Position numbers and translations under genes: made by a program
DNA from: Euryodendron excelsum
Lineage: Eukaryota > Streptophyta > Magnoliopsida > Ericales > Pentaphylacaceae
Assembly: GCA_033060915.1 (NCBI GenBank)
Contig: CM065397.1
Span: 34,489,501-34,553,500 of the forward strand
Length of the DNA: 64,000 nucleotides
Direction: 5' to 3'
Part shown: one piece after another, positions 46,580 to 58,694 of the stretch
How positions within the stretch are numbered: the stretch's first letter is position 1
Layout of the letters: every line of letters begins with the position of its first letter
The notes under the pieces: model-generated
Told to the model about the DNA's origin: nothing
The model's input: only the letters and a program-made list of their open reading frames with translations
The model's database searches: none

Positions 46580-48425
46580 ATGGCAGATGCGGGTGATGTT
46601 GCTTTCGAGAGCAGACACCGCTCCGGAAAGGCGGCCCGTACAAATTCTGCCAGTGGTTCCAGTCGATCCAGGGGCAGCCGGCGATCTACTGGACAGTCTT
46701 CGTCTAGTCAGAGTGGACGCGGGGGAGTAGGCCACCTGTCGACCCCTTTCCTCCAGTTGAGCAGGCCCCTGAGGAGGACATTAGTGCGGAGGAGGAGGTA
46801 CTGGGTCTTGGCGATCAGGTGACTCGTTACGGGAGAGCCTCCTCTAGACATAGACAGACGGATACTGATCTGGGTGACTTGGAGATACCGGATATTCCAC
46901 CACTGGGAGATCTTGCCTATCATCCCAGTGTGTATTCTAGATAGCATTTGCCTCCTCTAAGCGTACACAAAACTTTTAGAGGGGCCGTCCATCAGGTGTT
47001 TGTGACTATGCAACAGGCTGCTCCATCCTATCGGGCTTTCTTAGCTGAGTTTGGGTTCGAGGCTTTCATGGGATTATAGGCCAACCACCTGAATAGACAT
47101 CTGGTGTTGGCGCTTATCAAGAGATGGTTTGGAGAGACTGGGACTTTCTATTTTGTTGGCTTTATCATGGGTTCCACCCCTTTGGATTGGGCTATCATCA
47201 TGGGGCTTTCCTTCGTTAGTCAGCTGATCACCTTGCAGTCAGTCAGTAGAGACGAGGCATGCATTCGACTGGACTTGGCCCCTCCCAAGTGTTCTACTTT
47301 CCTAGTTTCCTAGCTCAGTCGGGATAACAGTACCTTTGTCGTTGAGCCATCACCTGCCCGGCGAGACATCATGAGGCAGCGACTTGTTTTGTACATCATC
47401 TTTAGTTGCTTCTTCAACAGCAACAAGTCGCTTGTGCCTTTTCGTTTGGTAAGCAGAGTAGCTGATCTTGGGGCTTTGTCTAAGCTGGATTGGGGGTCCT
47501 TTTCCTTTTGCTACTTCCTGCAATCGATGCAAGTCCGAACCTCCTCTCATTGGGGCCGCATGACGAGTTTCTGGCCTTTTCTTGTTTGGTGGAGCTACGA
47601 GTATCTGGCGGTTCATCGTCCTGCAGTTATCGAGGATGACCTTTATCCTTATGCTTTGAGGTGGGCTCGTGATCGAGTAGCCCAATGATCAGAGATTACT
47701 GGCTTCGTGACGCTACAGGCGAACCTAGAGTTGATTGAGGCGAGGGACGTGACTTAGCAGCCCTTTATCGTGTCAGTTCATTATGAAATGGTGTGGTACT
47801 TCATCCTATTGTCCATGTCGAGGGTTACTATTCTTAGCGACGATTCTTGGGAGTCTTATCTAGCAGATCGACACTTGTGGCAATTTTATGAGGAGTTCCA
47901 ATCAGCAGGAGATCCGCTGATGTATATATTCGGAGCTTTGGTGGCGGGAGTTCCCATCCTATATCAGGAAAGTCAGCCGGGTGCAGATTTCTTGCTTCCT
48001 CTAGATACGGACTATGCTGCACACTTTGGAGCTCATTCTGTGGGTGCCTTCACTCAGTTCGAGGTGGTAGTTGGAGGATATGCCGTTGGCCAGGAGGTGG
48101 TCGACCTGGGGCGCTGTGCCGGGGGATATGTGCCTTAGGCTGAGTTTGCTGCTGTATGGGATCAGCGGGATCGATACCGATGGAGTGAGATCAGTATCAG
48201 GCAGAGGTGGTTTCCTTGACGGCTCAACTAGCCCAAATGGGAGGTGGCGGGGTATGTTGTCTTTTCTTCCTTCTTTTCGCTCTGTTGTTGTTTAGTTATT
48301 CCTTTGCCTTACTGATTTTGGTTCTGTCTTCTTTACAGGATGCCGGTGCTTTTAGTAGTTATCCATCTCCTCCGATGCCGGGTTTTAGAGATTTTGATCC
48401 AGAGGATATTGATTTCAATCTTTGA
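46580..48425 (+). pseudogene. Antisense PMD-like gene, copy 3 (outer internal 2), decayed
   Basis: Same gene as copies 1 and 2: intron 45601-46578, ATG 46580, main exon to 48251, intron 48252-48338 (GTATGT to TTTACAG), last exon ending TGA at 48423-48425 (DFDPEDIDFNL). The N-terminus is rich in Ser/Arg/Gly; the PMD-like core at about 47000-47230 reads KRWFGETGTFYFVGF. A one-base G insertion near 46730 shifts the frame after about 50 codons, and TAG or TGA codons occur near 46941, 47079, 47311, 47687, 47756 and 48137, nearly all C-to-T or G-to-A relative to the other copies. Confidence 0.7.
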
Positions 48426-49016
48426 CAAATGCCCCTTGCCATAGACCATGATCTATTTTTGCCCCAATCTTAAAGATGTATTCATGTTAGACATTTTTAC
48501 TTTGTAAATTTTGTACGAAGATGATAGTTAGATGCATGGACAGGCAAAGACATTTATCATTTTTTTTTTCCAGTCGAATATGACCAAATGCATGTGTAGA
48601 AACGATGATGATGTATATTTATTTCATGGGTTGACATTAAACTATGTTGGTGACTTTTGTTTCTACAAGGAGTTATATCCTATGTATGCAAAGCTCATGC
48701 CGATTTTTTTTTCTTGAAAATGTATGCACAAATTAGAAATATATTAGTTAATAGAATGATAAGGGGCACCATCGAACTCATTATCTCTGGAATGGTAACT
48801 CTTCCTTCTTAAGGGTCTGGCCTCTCCTCTAGCTTAACTTTACCTTGACAGGATGATAGCACTTCGTAACTTTCTCAACCTTTTGACTGCCTTTAACTTT
48901 TGAAACTCTTAACTCTCGGGGCTTCGGCAACAGCTTACCTGATATATAGCAGAGTGATAAGTGGCCAGTCTTTCAATCCGGGGAGACTTTGCTTTAAGAC
49001 TGTAATGTAGGCTAGG
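48426..49016 (+). other. 3' flank of PMD copy 3
   Basis: No reading frame of interest; TTTGTAAATTTTGTA near 48500 could be the poly(A) region. Matches 15601-16201. Confidence 0.4.
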
Positions 49017-49600
49017 TTATGGGATTTTCAAAGCAATGGGATATGTAGGCTCAAATTCCATGTTGTTTTCAACAGGGTTTAGATCCATACCATCCTTGAC
49101 TATTTTTCTTCCAGTAGGGTTAGCATCCTTTCTTAGCTTCGGTAGTGTGTCTAGCTCACTTAGATCAAGCAATCCGTTTTCAATCAGAGTGGACTTTAGT
49201 AAGGTTATAATGTAGGCTATGGTTTCGGGATTTTGCAAGAAAGGGTAAAGGCTCGAACCTATTGTTTCTACTAGGCTTCTTTGTAACCTAGGATCACCTT
49301 TAAATTTTTCCCTTGCTCTTACGATACACTTCTCAAGGTGAAAACGCCTATTTTCTTTCGACCTTTCTCTATGTTTTTTTAAGATAAACATGACTCTCTT
49401 CTCTTTTGGCCTTCTTATTATACTTTTCAAGAATACTCAATCATGGTTTTCTTCAGGCATTTCCTTAGATTTTTTCCTCTTTTTTTTTTCGGCCTCTTGC
49501 CCCTTGGCAATTCTTTTCCTTCGCTTTTCTTTTTCTTTCTCATTTCTTTTCATTCCTTTTATGAAACGAACAATTCTACAATCCTTTTTTCCTTAGACCT
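49017..49600 (-). pseudogene. Lysine-rich ORF of unknown function, most complete copy
   Basis: Minus-strand frame that can be followed from about 49590 to the TAA at 49017-49019 with a single TGA near 49440. Upstream it is dominated by Lys/Arg/Glu (KRNEKEKEKRRKR), then HRERSKENRRFHLEKC, the core SLYPFLQNPETIAYIITLLK, ENGLLDLSELDTLPKL and DLNPVENNMEFEP. About 190 residues. I do not recognise a domain. It sits downstream of gag, where pol should be, and is conserved in all three internals with mostly conservative changes. Confidence 0.5.
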
Positions 49601-50364
49601 TTTCTTTAGTAGTTTAATCTAACCCAATGAAGGTGGCGATCCCTAGGTTGGGAGTTTTTTTGAAAAAGATAAATGGCTCAACAGGTTTAGCAAGGGATTG
49701 CTTTTGACTGTATGGGAGATGAAATGAGGGCCACTCTTCACTTTGAACTAGATTGATGATCCATAAAGCTTTTGATACTGTCCTAGCACGATAAAGGTGG
49801 ATACCATTCCTAGAATTCTCGCCTATTGTCTGCCTCAGTGTGGGGGGAACGGTCTTGGATCGGGGTTGACAAGGAATATTTCACTCGTGGCTAGGCACTA
49901 GGGGCTAAGCAAAGGAAATGTAAACACATTTGTTTCTTTTACATAGGGAAATGAAAGGTGGCTCCTCTTCATCTTGATAGTCTGGCCACATATTGCTTAG
50001 CTTTGGCATCTTGCAAGTGTTGCCTCTGGGTAGTCTCCTCACTTATCTCTCTCCTCTCTCTCTTTGGAAAGCTGATCATTTGGCGAGTGTTTAATTCATT
50101 GCTATCACCCCTTCAAGTTAGATCATTCCATAAGATAAACCATGCCCCTTATGTAGGAAAAATTTACCATTAACAAGAGAAAATAAGACAACAGCAATGA
50201 ATAAAAAGACTTAATCATTTTATTTTATCAATAAAAAGCATATAGTTCTATTTTAAAGAAATAAAAATATAGATATTAATTTAAGGATGAAATGCAAAGG
50301 GATAGAAAGAAAGTGGGTGAAAATACCCCTCTCTTGTATGCTTTTGAAGGGATTCCTGTGCTCT
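49601..50364 (-). other. gag-to-ORF region, outer internal 2
   Basis: Counterpart of 26581-27340 and 36830-37593. No pol motif read in any frame. Confidence 0.45.
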
Positions 50365-51640
50365 TTAATAGGGCTTTGGGATGATGCCCATATCAGCATT
50401 CCATCCTCAGTTGGGATCTTTGGCCAAGGTCGGACAAGTAGAGGTTTCTCCCGAAGTACCAAGTGAATTGGCGGTGATGATGTAATTGTCAACTTCCTTG
50501 ACCGTCTTGCCTTCCTTTGCTAGTTCCTTAGTTTCTTCAATAAACCAGGTGGATAGCTTATCTTCTTCCAGCTTAATAAATCGAGCCCGGGGTTTTCTAT
50601 TCTAGCATCTGGTCGTGCCTCGGTATTCTCAGGGGTGCACAGTGGTGGATTCTTATCACTGAGTTCAGATAGCTCTTAGTCAATCTTCTTGGAAGATTCA
50701 TCAACGAGTTCGCCTTTGGGGATAGGCATTTTATCAGGGTTGTATCGTGACCAGGCATGACACTGTTCCACATCCCCACATTGCACTTGCTCCCTATCCT
50801 TGTAATATATCTCTTGGCATGTAGCGAACCACACCTTGTTGTTACCAAATCCTGTAATGATGTTGATAGTGGGGTTTGGTGAAGAGTTCGTAGTGGCATT
50901 CAAAGGAGGATTCGCTGGTCATAAGTCAATGATCTTGTTATCTATCAGGTCTTGAATCTTATGCTTGAGGGTCCAATAGTCTTCTGTATCATGTCCTTGG
51001 CTGCCTGAATGGTATTCACCATACGCCTTTGGGTTAAAATGAGGTGGTAGAGGATCAGGCCAAGGTCAAGGGGGTATAGGTTTTAAATATCCCACGGCTA
51101 GGAGACCGAAGTAAGTTGTGGTTTGCATGCAAGCGAGTTTAGTGAAAACTCGATCTCTTGGTCTTATTCGCCAAGGTGTCCTAGATATCCTGGAAGGTCA
51201 GGGATTAAGTTCTAGTGTAATGACTATTGGGACGGTGGTTTGGGAATTGAAGGGGTTTCAGCTTTTATGCTTTATAGTGGGACAATTTATGGGGTTAGGG
51301 CCAAACAGGTGTGACTGGTGCTTATAGGATAGACTGTAGGATTTCGGGGTTTGGTTTAAATGTTGGCTTGAGGGATGCCGAAATGTGGCAATTGGCCTGG
51401 GGTGGTTTTTGGTGAGCAATGGTCGGGGTACGATCTTAGTTCCCCTTCTTCATTCTTTTTCATCCTTCATGGGCCTGGGCCTGCTAGGACTCTGCCTGTT
51501 CATGAGTTGCATGGGATAAGAGTGAAGAGAGTATGCCCTCCATTTTAGTAATCCTATATCTGACTCCTCTCGCCTCCGCTAGTAGTAGAGTTAAGGTATC
51601 AAGTGTGAGTATGCCCTACTGGGGGGACGAGCAGCGGTAC
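50365..51640 (-). pseudogene. gag: Tat-like gag lacking the Retrotrans_gag domain, outer internal 2
   Basis: Same architecture as 37594-38899: N-terminal coil (about 51600-51440), proline-rich part, knuckle-like YHSGSQGHDTED followed by YWTLKHKIQDLIDNKI (about 51020-50950), NPTINIITGFGNNKVWFA, acidic stretch, and a C-terminus ending IIPKPY before TAA at 50365-50367. The first and last knuckle cysteines are tyrosine here. Multiple stops. The exon start is set by acceptor TTTTAG at 51641. Confidence 0.6.
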
Positions 51641-53043
51641 CTAAAACCAATAGAAGGAAAATGTTAGTGTCTTATTTTGACAAGTCTTTATGCAGTGCAT
51701 GCTCTAAGGATGCCCCTACTAGAGAGGAAAACTAATCATGATGTGTTCGGCTCACTTCTTGGAGATATAGGGTTTGCCCATGTACGTAGTTACCTTACCG
51801 TCTGAGTGGGAACAAGCATTCATTCAAAAGTGAGGGAATATACTGGACTTTCGAAGTCTAAATACATTTTAAAAGGGGAAAAGGGAACAATTTCCTTTGG
51901 GCTCCCACCTATCTAATTTTACATAAGAAATCCTAAACTACTCTTGAGTCTTCGGATTCGCCTTCGTTGGATTTGATGTCGAGGAGGTCACTGAGAGACC
52001 TTGTTGATTGATTGCCCCTTGTTTTCTTAGCAACCCTATCTCCGTGAGCGTAGAGGGATTGGGGCTTCTCTTATGGAATGAATTGATGTGCATTCCATGA
52101 GCCCTTAAGGTCACACGGGAACCCTTAGGGTTTGAGTAGGTTTAATGCAAGGGAGAGTGAGCTTGGTATCACTCTCTTTGGGTTGATCATATGCATGAGA
52201 ATGCGGTGACTTGAGTTACTCTGGAACTCTCATCTTGACATAGAATATGAAATGCATGAATACAAATGCGAAGAGTATAAGGAGAGACAATGCAATAACA
52301 AGGTAGACGTGCATGCATGAGCAGTTAGACAGGCATTATAACGGTAAGAATACAATCATTATAACAACAAGAATAACCAGGTATAAAGGAAAGTAAAGGC
52401 CATCGCCCTTTCCTCCATGGTTTTGAAAATAGTGCACGTGTCTTAAATCTGGCAGAGGTTCGGCTATACAAGGTGTCTATATGAGCATGAGGTTAAGGGT
52501 TTATTAATGCGTCCTAAAAAGGCTTGGTTCCTAGATCTTCAAACCTAGGCCCACTCCCTGAGGAGGTACCATGATTGGTTGGTGATCTGGACGGGGGAAC
52601 CATCAAGAGACCGTAGTCGAAGAAACTAACACAACATCTTGCCCACAACTAATATACCGTTCCCCCTTCTAACTGGAAGGGATAAATCAAGGTAAAAATA
52701 CAAGTATGCAAAATGCAAGTGCACGTGCAGTGTATGTGTGATTTTTTGAAAGCGGAGGAACGAGCCCAACAACTCCCATCCATCATGTTTATCACATTCG
52801 TACATAACAGTTAGTAAAATAACATTGTAAACAAAAAGCGCACCTACAAAACAAAGATGCAAGAGTAAGTATATAGATGGCAAGCTTAATACAAGATAAT
52901 ATGAACGGAATTAAATGCATATTTTTTAAAACAACTTTGAAAATTTGATTGTGAAAATTGAAAGTGGATAGAATTGGACAAGTTAATTGAAGACTCTACG
53001 TGGGTGAAGGATGAAGAGACATGACAATGGCCTAACCCTCTAA
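51641..53043 (-). other. 5' leader of outer internal 2
   Basis: Probable intron 51798-51641 and the 38-codon frame 52051-51938 whose start is ACG. Otherwise non-coding, like the other leaders. Confidence 0.45.
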
Positions 53044-53065
53044 GTGTCTCTAGCAGAGTCGCCAG
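53044..53065 (-). promoter_or_regulatory. Primer binding site next to LTR E
   Basis: The minus strand reads TGGCGACTCTGCTAGAGACA after the LTR terminus. Confidence 0.75.
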
Positions 53066-54074
53066 CTGTTGCGCCCAGATTTTTCGCACTCGAAGAATAC
53101 ACACACAAGTGAAAAAAATACTGTACTCTCTCGTTAGAACTCATCATCCCAGAAGAATGAGTGCGACTAGGTTTGAATTGAAAATTAATTTGAATAAAGG
53201 ACTTTTGGAAAACAATTTAGAGGCACCACCAACTTGATTAAGGTGAGTTAGGTCACCTAAAACTAAGCACAATCCGAAGAGTACATTTCGGGTTTTTGAA
53301 AACGATTTTAAAAATACTTCATCAAGAGAGGGTTTTTAGGAAAATAGATTGTTTGGAAACATTTAAAAAATATTTAAGCCCTTTTTGAAAATAACTCCAT
53401 TTTGGTCTTTCGAAAACAGTGATTCTAAGTTCGGAGATTGGTTACGTGTAGGGAAGACACACTAAGCCATCACCCTACCCCGCCCTTGCGGTGCCTACAT
53501 GTCTATTCACCCTAGATTCACTCATTAGAGTCTTTAACCAATACATGTCCAAAACTATCCACTTTAGAAAAGAATTTTTAGAAAGAAATTTGACATGATG
53601 CATGATATGCAAGTGCAAGAATTTGATTTGATTTTGAACATAGATTTGCAAAGTAATTGATTTAATTTGAAACGGATTTGGAAAGATAGAATTGATTTTG
53701 AAAGAAAGTTTTAGAGATTGGAAATAAAGATTTGAAAATAGATTTTTGGAATTAGAAACTTGGAAATAGATTATAGAATTGGAGATTTGAAAAAAAGATT
53801 GTGGAAATAGAAGCTTGAAAAAAGTTGTGATCGCACCCATGAGGATTCCTACATATCCCTTTCGAGGAATCAGGTCAGTCGTAGTTCGGACAATAGTCAA
53901 ATTGGAAATAGAAGATTTTGATTGGAAAAATAAATTGAGTTGGAATTCGAATTGGAAGATTAGGAAATCAGGATTGAACTTAGACTTAGAATTAAACTTG
54001 AAAGAGAATTTGACCTTTGGAAGAGAACTTGGACTAGATTTGGAAATATAAAGTTTTGGGAAACCTAGGCTTAG

Positions 54075-55616
54075 TGTCACGGGTTGCCACCCGTGGCACG
54101 TCGAGGGCCGCGAGGGACCCTAGCGTGGGGCATGTCTGAGCATGATTGGCCGGTGGCATGACAATCTCGTAATTTGTATTTTTCATATTTATTGGATTTA
54201 TGGATTATGACTCCTCGAGGGGGTAGGATGTTTCTTCCTATCAGTTTGGAGATGGCTCAGAATGCTATTATAAGGGGGGGCATGGTGTTGACTCTACCAC
54301 CCCCTGGTGCTACCGAAAGGGACAGCATTCAAGTGAGTCCCCCAAGGGAGTGGGCGAGACTTGGGGGCCAGCTGTGGCACGTGGCTGTAGTCCTCATGCT
54401 AGTCAAGGGGCTACATGGGCGGCATTGTGCCCGGTGGGGCAAATGTTGGGCATTGGCGTTGAGGATGGGGTTGTGGCATTCGCACCCGCTACGCCATAAT
54501 TATAAAGTGGTGGGGCTTATGTCCATGACGGAGTGGAACTCGGTGTGCACACTTGCATGCCGTGTGTCTCGTGTGCACTTGCGCATTGGGTTCACGCTTG
54601 TGCACACGGCCGCTTGGTTTGGCTAGCATTGGTGTCGTGGGGCACAATGTTGCGGGCTTATCGGTTGCTATTCGGTAGTGCCTTTCCTTGCGGGCAACCT
54701 TGACGCGGGGCGCTAAGAGCTTCAAGGATGGAGGCGTTGTGCCTAACAGGTGATGCTTGGCTGACGCGCGCATGTCTAGAGGGACTGGCGCTAAGCACAT
54801 TGCTTGCCGTGTGTGCACGCATTTGCGTATGGCGTTGCTATCGCCTATAGCTTGGGTTACCTTATGGCTTGAGCATCAGAGGTCCGTGCTTAAAGAGTTA
54901 TGCGGGGCATTACGGATGGATCCTGGACAAGCGCATAATCTTATGCCTTGGTGTTTGAGTTTGGCGGGACTATTGCTTGGAGCATAGTCGCCTCACGGGT
55001 GTATTCCGCTGCGTATGATCATGGCGGGTCGCATTTAGTGTCACCGTGTGGTGCCCGGCCTGCCAGCCCGTGACAGTTGGTATCAGAGCACTAACCATCG
55101 TGGTGTGCATCAATTGGGTGTTGCTTCTCTTATCCGTGTGGGCATACTCTTCAGTTGTGGTGGACTTCTCCCAGTGGGTTGTTTGCTTCAGATTGTTGGT
55201 TGTCAGGTTTATCGGTGGAGCGAGTTTCATTCCATCTTGTGACGAATGGATTGGTGGCCTGAGCTAGCAGTTTTCCAGTCTATGTGGGCTAAATTCTTAT
55301 GGTATCAGTGGACTTGGTTGCTGTTTGAACCCCTTTGGTACCTTCTTAAAGTGGCCGCTTCAACAGCTTTGGACGCGCGCTCGGTCCTTTGATTGTGGTC
55401 GTGGTGCACTGTGCAGCAGGCCTTCTTAAGGATGTGCATGGGACCGACTTTGTAGTGCATAAACGCTTCTGTGTGTCAGATCGAATGATTTTGGTGCATA
55501 GCTAGTAGTGCTGCTTTGTTGCTTGGCGGGCTTGCTCGGGGGCATAGCAAGCGCCACACGTGGACGTCCCTAGCCAGTAACAGACATACTTGACCCGCTA
55601 GAGTCGTCCCGTGACA
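54075..55616 (+). mobile_element. 1.54-kb LTR-type insertion with unusual structure
   Basis: Bounded by CTTAG duplications (54070-54074, 55617-55621). It starts TGTCACGGG and ends CCCGTGACA, which are reverse complements. 54075-55075 (1001 bp) looks like an LTR: it ends CCCGTGACA and is followed at once by a tRNA-iMet primer site (TTGGTATCAGAGC, 55077-55089). A TTATAAAG box at about 54498 could be its promoter. The remaining 541 bp has no gag or pol and no second full LTR. GC-rich relative to its surroundings. Open frames inside (for example 54174-54626) match nothing I know. Confidence 0.75.
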
Positions 55617-57877
55617 CTTAGGAAAGATGGGATTTAGGAAAAACTTGAGGTTTAAGAAAGATTTGACTCGAACGTTTGACTTGGAAGATTAGGAAAAGAT
55701 TGAATTTAGGAAAGGTTCAAATTAGGAAAGTTTCAAAGTAGGAAAGTGTCATTTTAGGAAAGTTTCGTTTTAGGAAAGATTTCATTTTAGGAAAGGTTTC
55801 AAGATTGGAAAGTTTTGAATTAGGGAACTTTCAATTTGGAAATATTTTGAAATAGGAAAGATTTGAAATAGGAAAATTTAGAATTTAGAAAGTTTAGAAT
55901 TTAAGAAAGTTTTGGATTTGGAGAGTTTTAACTTAGGGAAGGTTTCATTTTTAGAAAGTTTTGACTTAAGGAAATTTTAAGTTTGGAAAGATTTGGAAAT
56001 TTAGAGAGATTTGAAAAGGAGGATTTGAAAAGTAAGATTTGGAAAGTTAAGATTTGAAAAGGTATAGAGTTTAGGAAAGGTTGGAATTAGGGAAGATTTA
56101 GATTAGGAAATATTTGAAAGTTCAAGTTTTGAAAACTTAAGGTTTAGAAAATATTTGAAACTTAAGGATTGGAATTAGGAAATATTTGAATTTTGTTTCT
56201 AAAAGAAGTGTTTTGATTTTGTTTCAAAAAATGGAGGATTGTATCTAGTTTCCTAAATGGGAAGATTGAATTTGATATGGATTTGAAAGGTGAAGTTTTA
56301 GAAATCTTAGATTTGGAAGACTATAGTTTTGAGGTGGAAAATAGGTTTTGAAAACTTATGATTTAGATGTAAAAATGAGATTTTGAAAACCTAGGTTTGA
56401 GGCAAGATTGGAAATCATGTTTTTGACAAGGAAAATTAGGGCTTCTTAATCGTTGGCTCTAGAGTTTAACGTGGACTCTAAGAAAAGAGATTTTTGAAAA
56501 GTGAGTTTTTAAAAAGGAAGATTTTTTGAAAGAAGTCCTAGAGAGGAGTTTTTAGAAAGTGAGTTTTGAAAAGAAAGTTTTTCGAAAGGGATTTTGAAAA
56601 GAAAAACTTTGAAAGAGTTTTTGAAAAGAGAGGTTTTGGAAGGAGATCTTAAAAATGAGTTATTGGAAAGCAAATTTTGAAAAGAGAGTTTTTGGAAATG
56701 GATTTTTGGAAAGAGTTTTTCTAGTAAGGAGTTTTGGAAAGTGTTTTTAGGAAAGAGATTTTAGGGAATGTTTCTAGAAAGTGAATGCTAAAGGGAGCTT
56801 TTTTGGAAAAGAGTTTTGAAAAGCATTTTGGAAAATAGATTTTTGAGGGGAGTTTTTGAAAACAATTTCGGAAAGGAGATTGGAGAGAGTTTTTACAAAG
56901 TATGTTGGAAAAGATATTTTTAGAAGGAGAGATTTGAAAAAAGAGTTTTTAGAAACTATATAAAATACCTCACTTTCCTAAAGCGATTCGAACCATGAGA
57001 AGGTTAGAACCACTCTAAGATAGTACTTTTGAAAACAACAATGTTTTGAAAATATGGACCATATTGGTCACTTTAAATGTAACACTTTCTTAAAGCAACC
57101 CTAACCATGAAAAGACTAGAATCACCTTAGGATTGTGATTTTGAAAACAAGTTTGGAAAAAAGAAGATTTTGATGCAAGTTTGAAAACAATTTTAATGCA
57201 AGTTTTGAAAAACAAGTTTGAAAACGAATTTTGGAGGAATGCAAGATCATGATATGTACAATGCAAGTTGGGGTAGTGAACAGAAAAGGTTAAGGCTTCA
57301 CCACATAATCAAGGGGGCCGAACCCACGTGGTCTCTAATTAGACTAAGAGAAAGCCCCCGACACGGTGACCCTCAATAGCCTAATCTTACACATGGACTG
57401 GGAAGTCCCTTGTTTCAAACATGCAAGAAAAGGGGCTAAGAAGATGGGAGATTAAAATAGAAGAAAACCCAAGTGGGTTAGGAGAGAGAAGAGCGAGGGG
57501 GAGTTGCTTAAACGCAAATAGGGAGCCTACCTTGTGTCTTTTTTATTTGCTTTGCTTTATGTGCTTTGTTCTTCTTGCTTTGCTTCGATCTTCGCCTTGA
57601 CCATCGTCTCAATCTTCGAGTGCCTGCTTGTGTCTTTGGAAACTTCAAAGTTACAGCACTTCAAGTCTTCGATGGAGGCTTCGGAGGCTAGTATATGAGT
57701 GTATAAGGGTGTATGTGAGTGTATGGGAGTGTATAGGAACTAGGGTTTGTGTATGGAGGCTAGGGTTTTGGAAAACCTAAAGAAGACTAGGGTTTAGGGA
57801 GGCTACGAGCTTTGTATAGTGAAGAGGAGAGTTTTTAGGCTGATTTTGCGGACCTCTTTTACGCTGGAAGAAGCTCT

Positions 57878-57887
57878 GTATTTATAG
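57878..57887 (-). promoter_or_regulatory. TATA box of LTR E
   Basis: The minus strand reads CTATAAATAC followed by AGAGC. Confidence 0.65.
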
Positions 57888-58694
57888 AGAGAGGAATGAC
57901 TTGGCGCTTGTTACAGTGGCACCAGGCCAAAAATTACATTGGCACCACTCCATGCCATTTTTTGGCTTGGCGCCACTAGTAGTGACACCAGCCAATTAAG
58001 AAATATTTAAGGTTGGCAAGCAACGTATCCTTAGAAGATTTGGGCACCTGTACTAGTGACTACCATGAAACTTTTAGCCTGGCTTCACTAGGAGTGGCTC
58101 CGGAAAGTCCGGGAATGATTTGAAGGGGCCGGGAATGGCACGGATGGCCGGAAGGGACAGGAACCCTTAGAACAGTGTCTCGGGGATAGTAGACTTAAAA
58201 AATGATGGTAGGATGTGTTAAAAAGGTTGACCGGGCCATTAGGGGCAAAACAGTCAACTAGACCGAAAAACTACCAGGATGGACTCGAAATTTCCCGGAA
58301 GAAGATTGGAGGCCTGGAAACATTAACCGGAACGTTCCAGGAGGTTACCAGTTTGTTACCTAGAGCCCGTGTGGTTAGAGGAGGCAACCGGCCCACCAAG
58401 GTAAAACGGTCATTTTGCACCGGGTTTGCCGGAATTGCCTCAGACTGACTCGATAAGATAATGGAAGGTTGGGATACTGTAAGAAGAATTCTTGGGAGGT
58501 TACCGGTTTGATACCCAAAGTCGGTGTGGTTCCCGGGGCATTCGGATGCCTAGGGACAAAATTGTTATATGGACCGGAATGTCTCGAAATTGGCCTAAAA
58601 TTGACTGGAAGGCACCTAAACATGTAGGACTATCTTTAAAACAATCTTGGAAATGTAGACTTATCGTTCTAAGAACTTAAGTAGTGTTCTGAGA

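Larger units (their letters stand above)
53067..58694 (-). repeat. LTR E, left segment (5' LTR of outer internal 2, interrupted)
   Basis: Ends GGGCGCAACA on the minus strand at 53067. It shares small diagnostic changes with LTR D (CATCATCC; TTCGGAGATTGG) not seen in LTR A. It is split by the 54075-55616 insertion and again at 58694 by LTR F; the rest is 63309-64000. It has a TATA box at 57878-57887. Confidence 0.85.

Noticed and set aside
54174..54626. 150-codon frame in the GC-rich insertion
   Set aside because: It lies inside an LTR, matches no known protein and overlaps other long frames on both strands as expected from high GC.
55297..55311. Second tRNA-iMet-like primer site (TATGGTATCAGTGG) in the 1.5-kb insertion
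   Set aside because: Not next to an LTR end and diverges from the consensus after TATCAG; probably chance.
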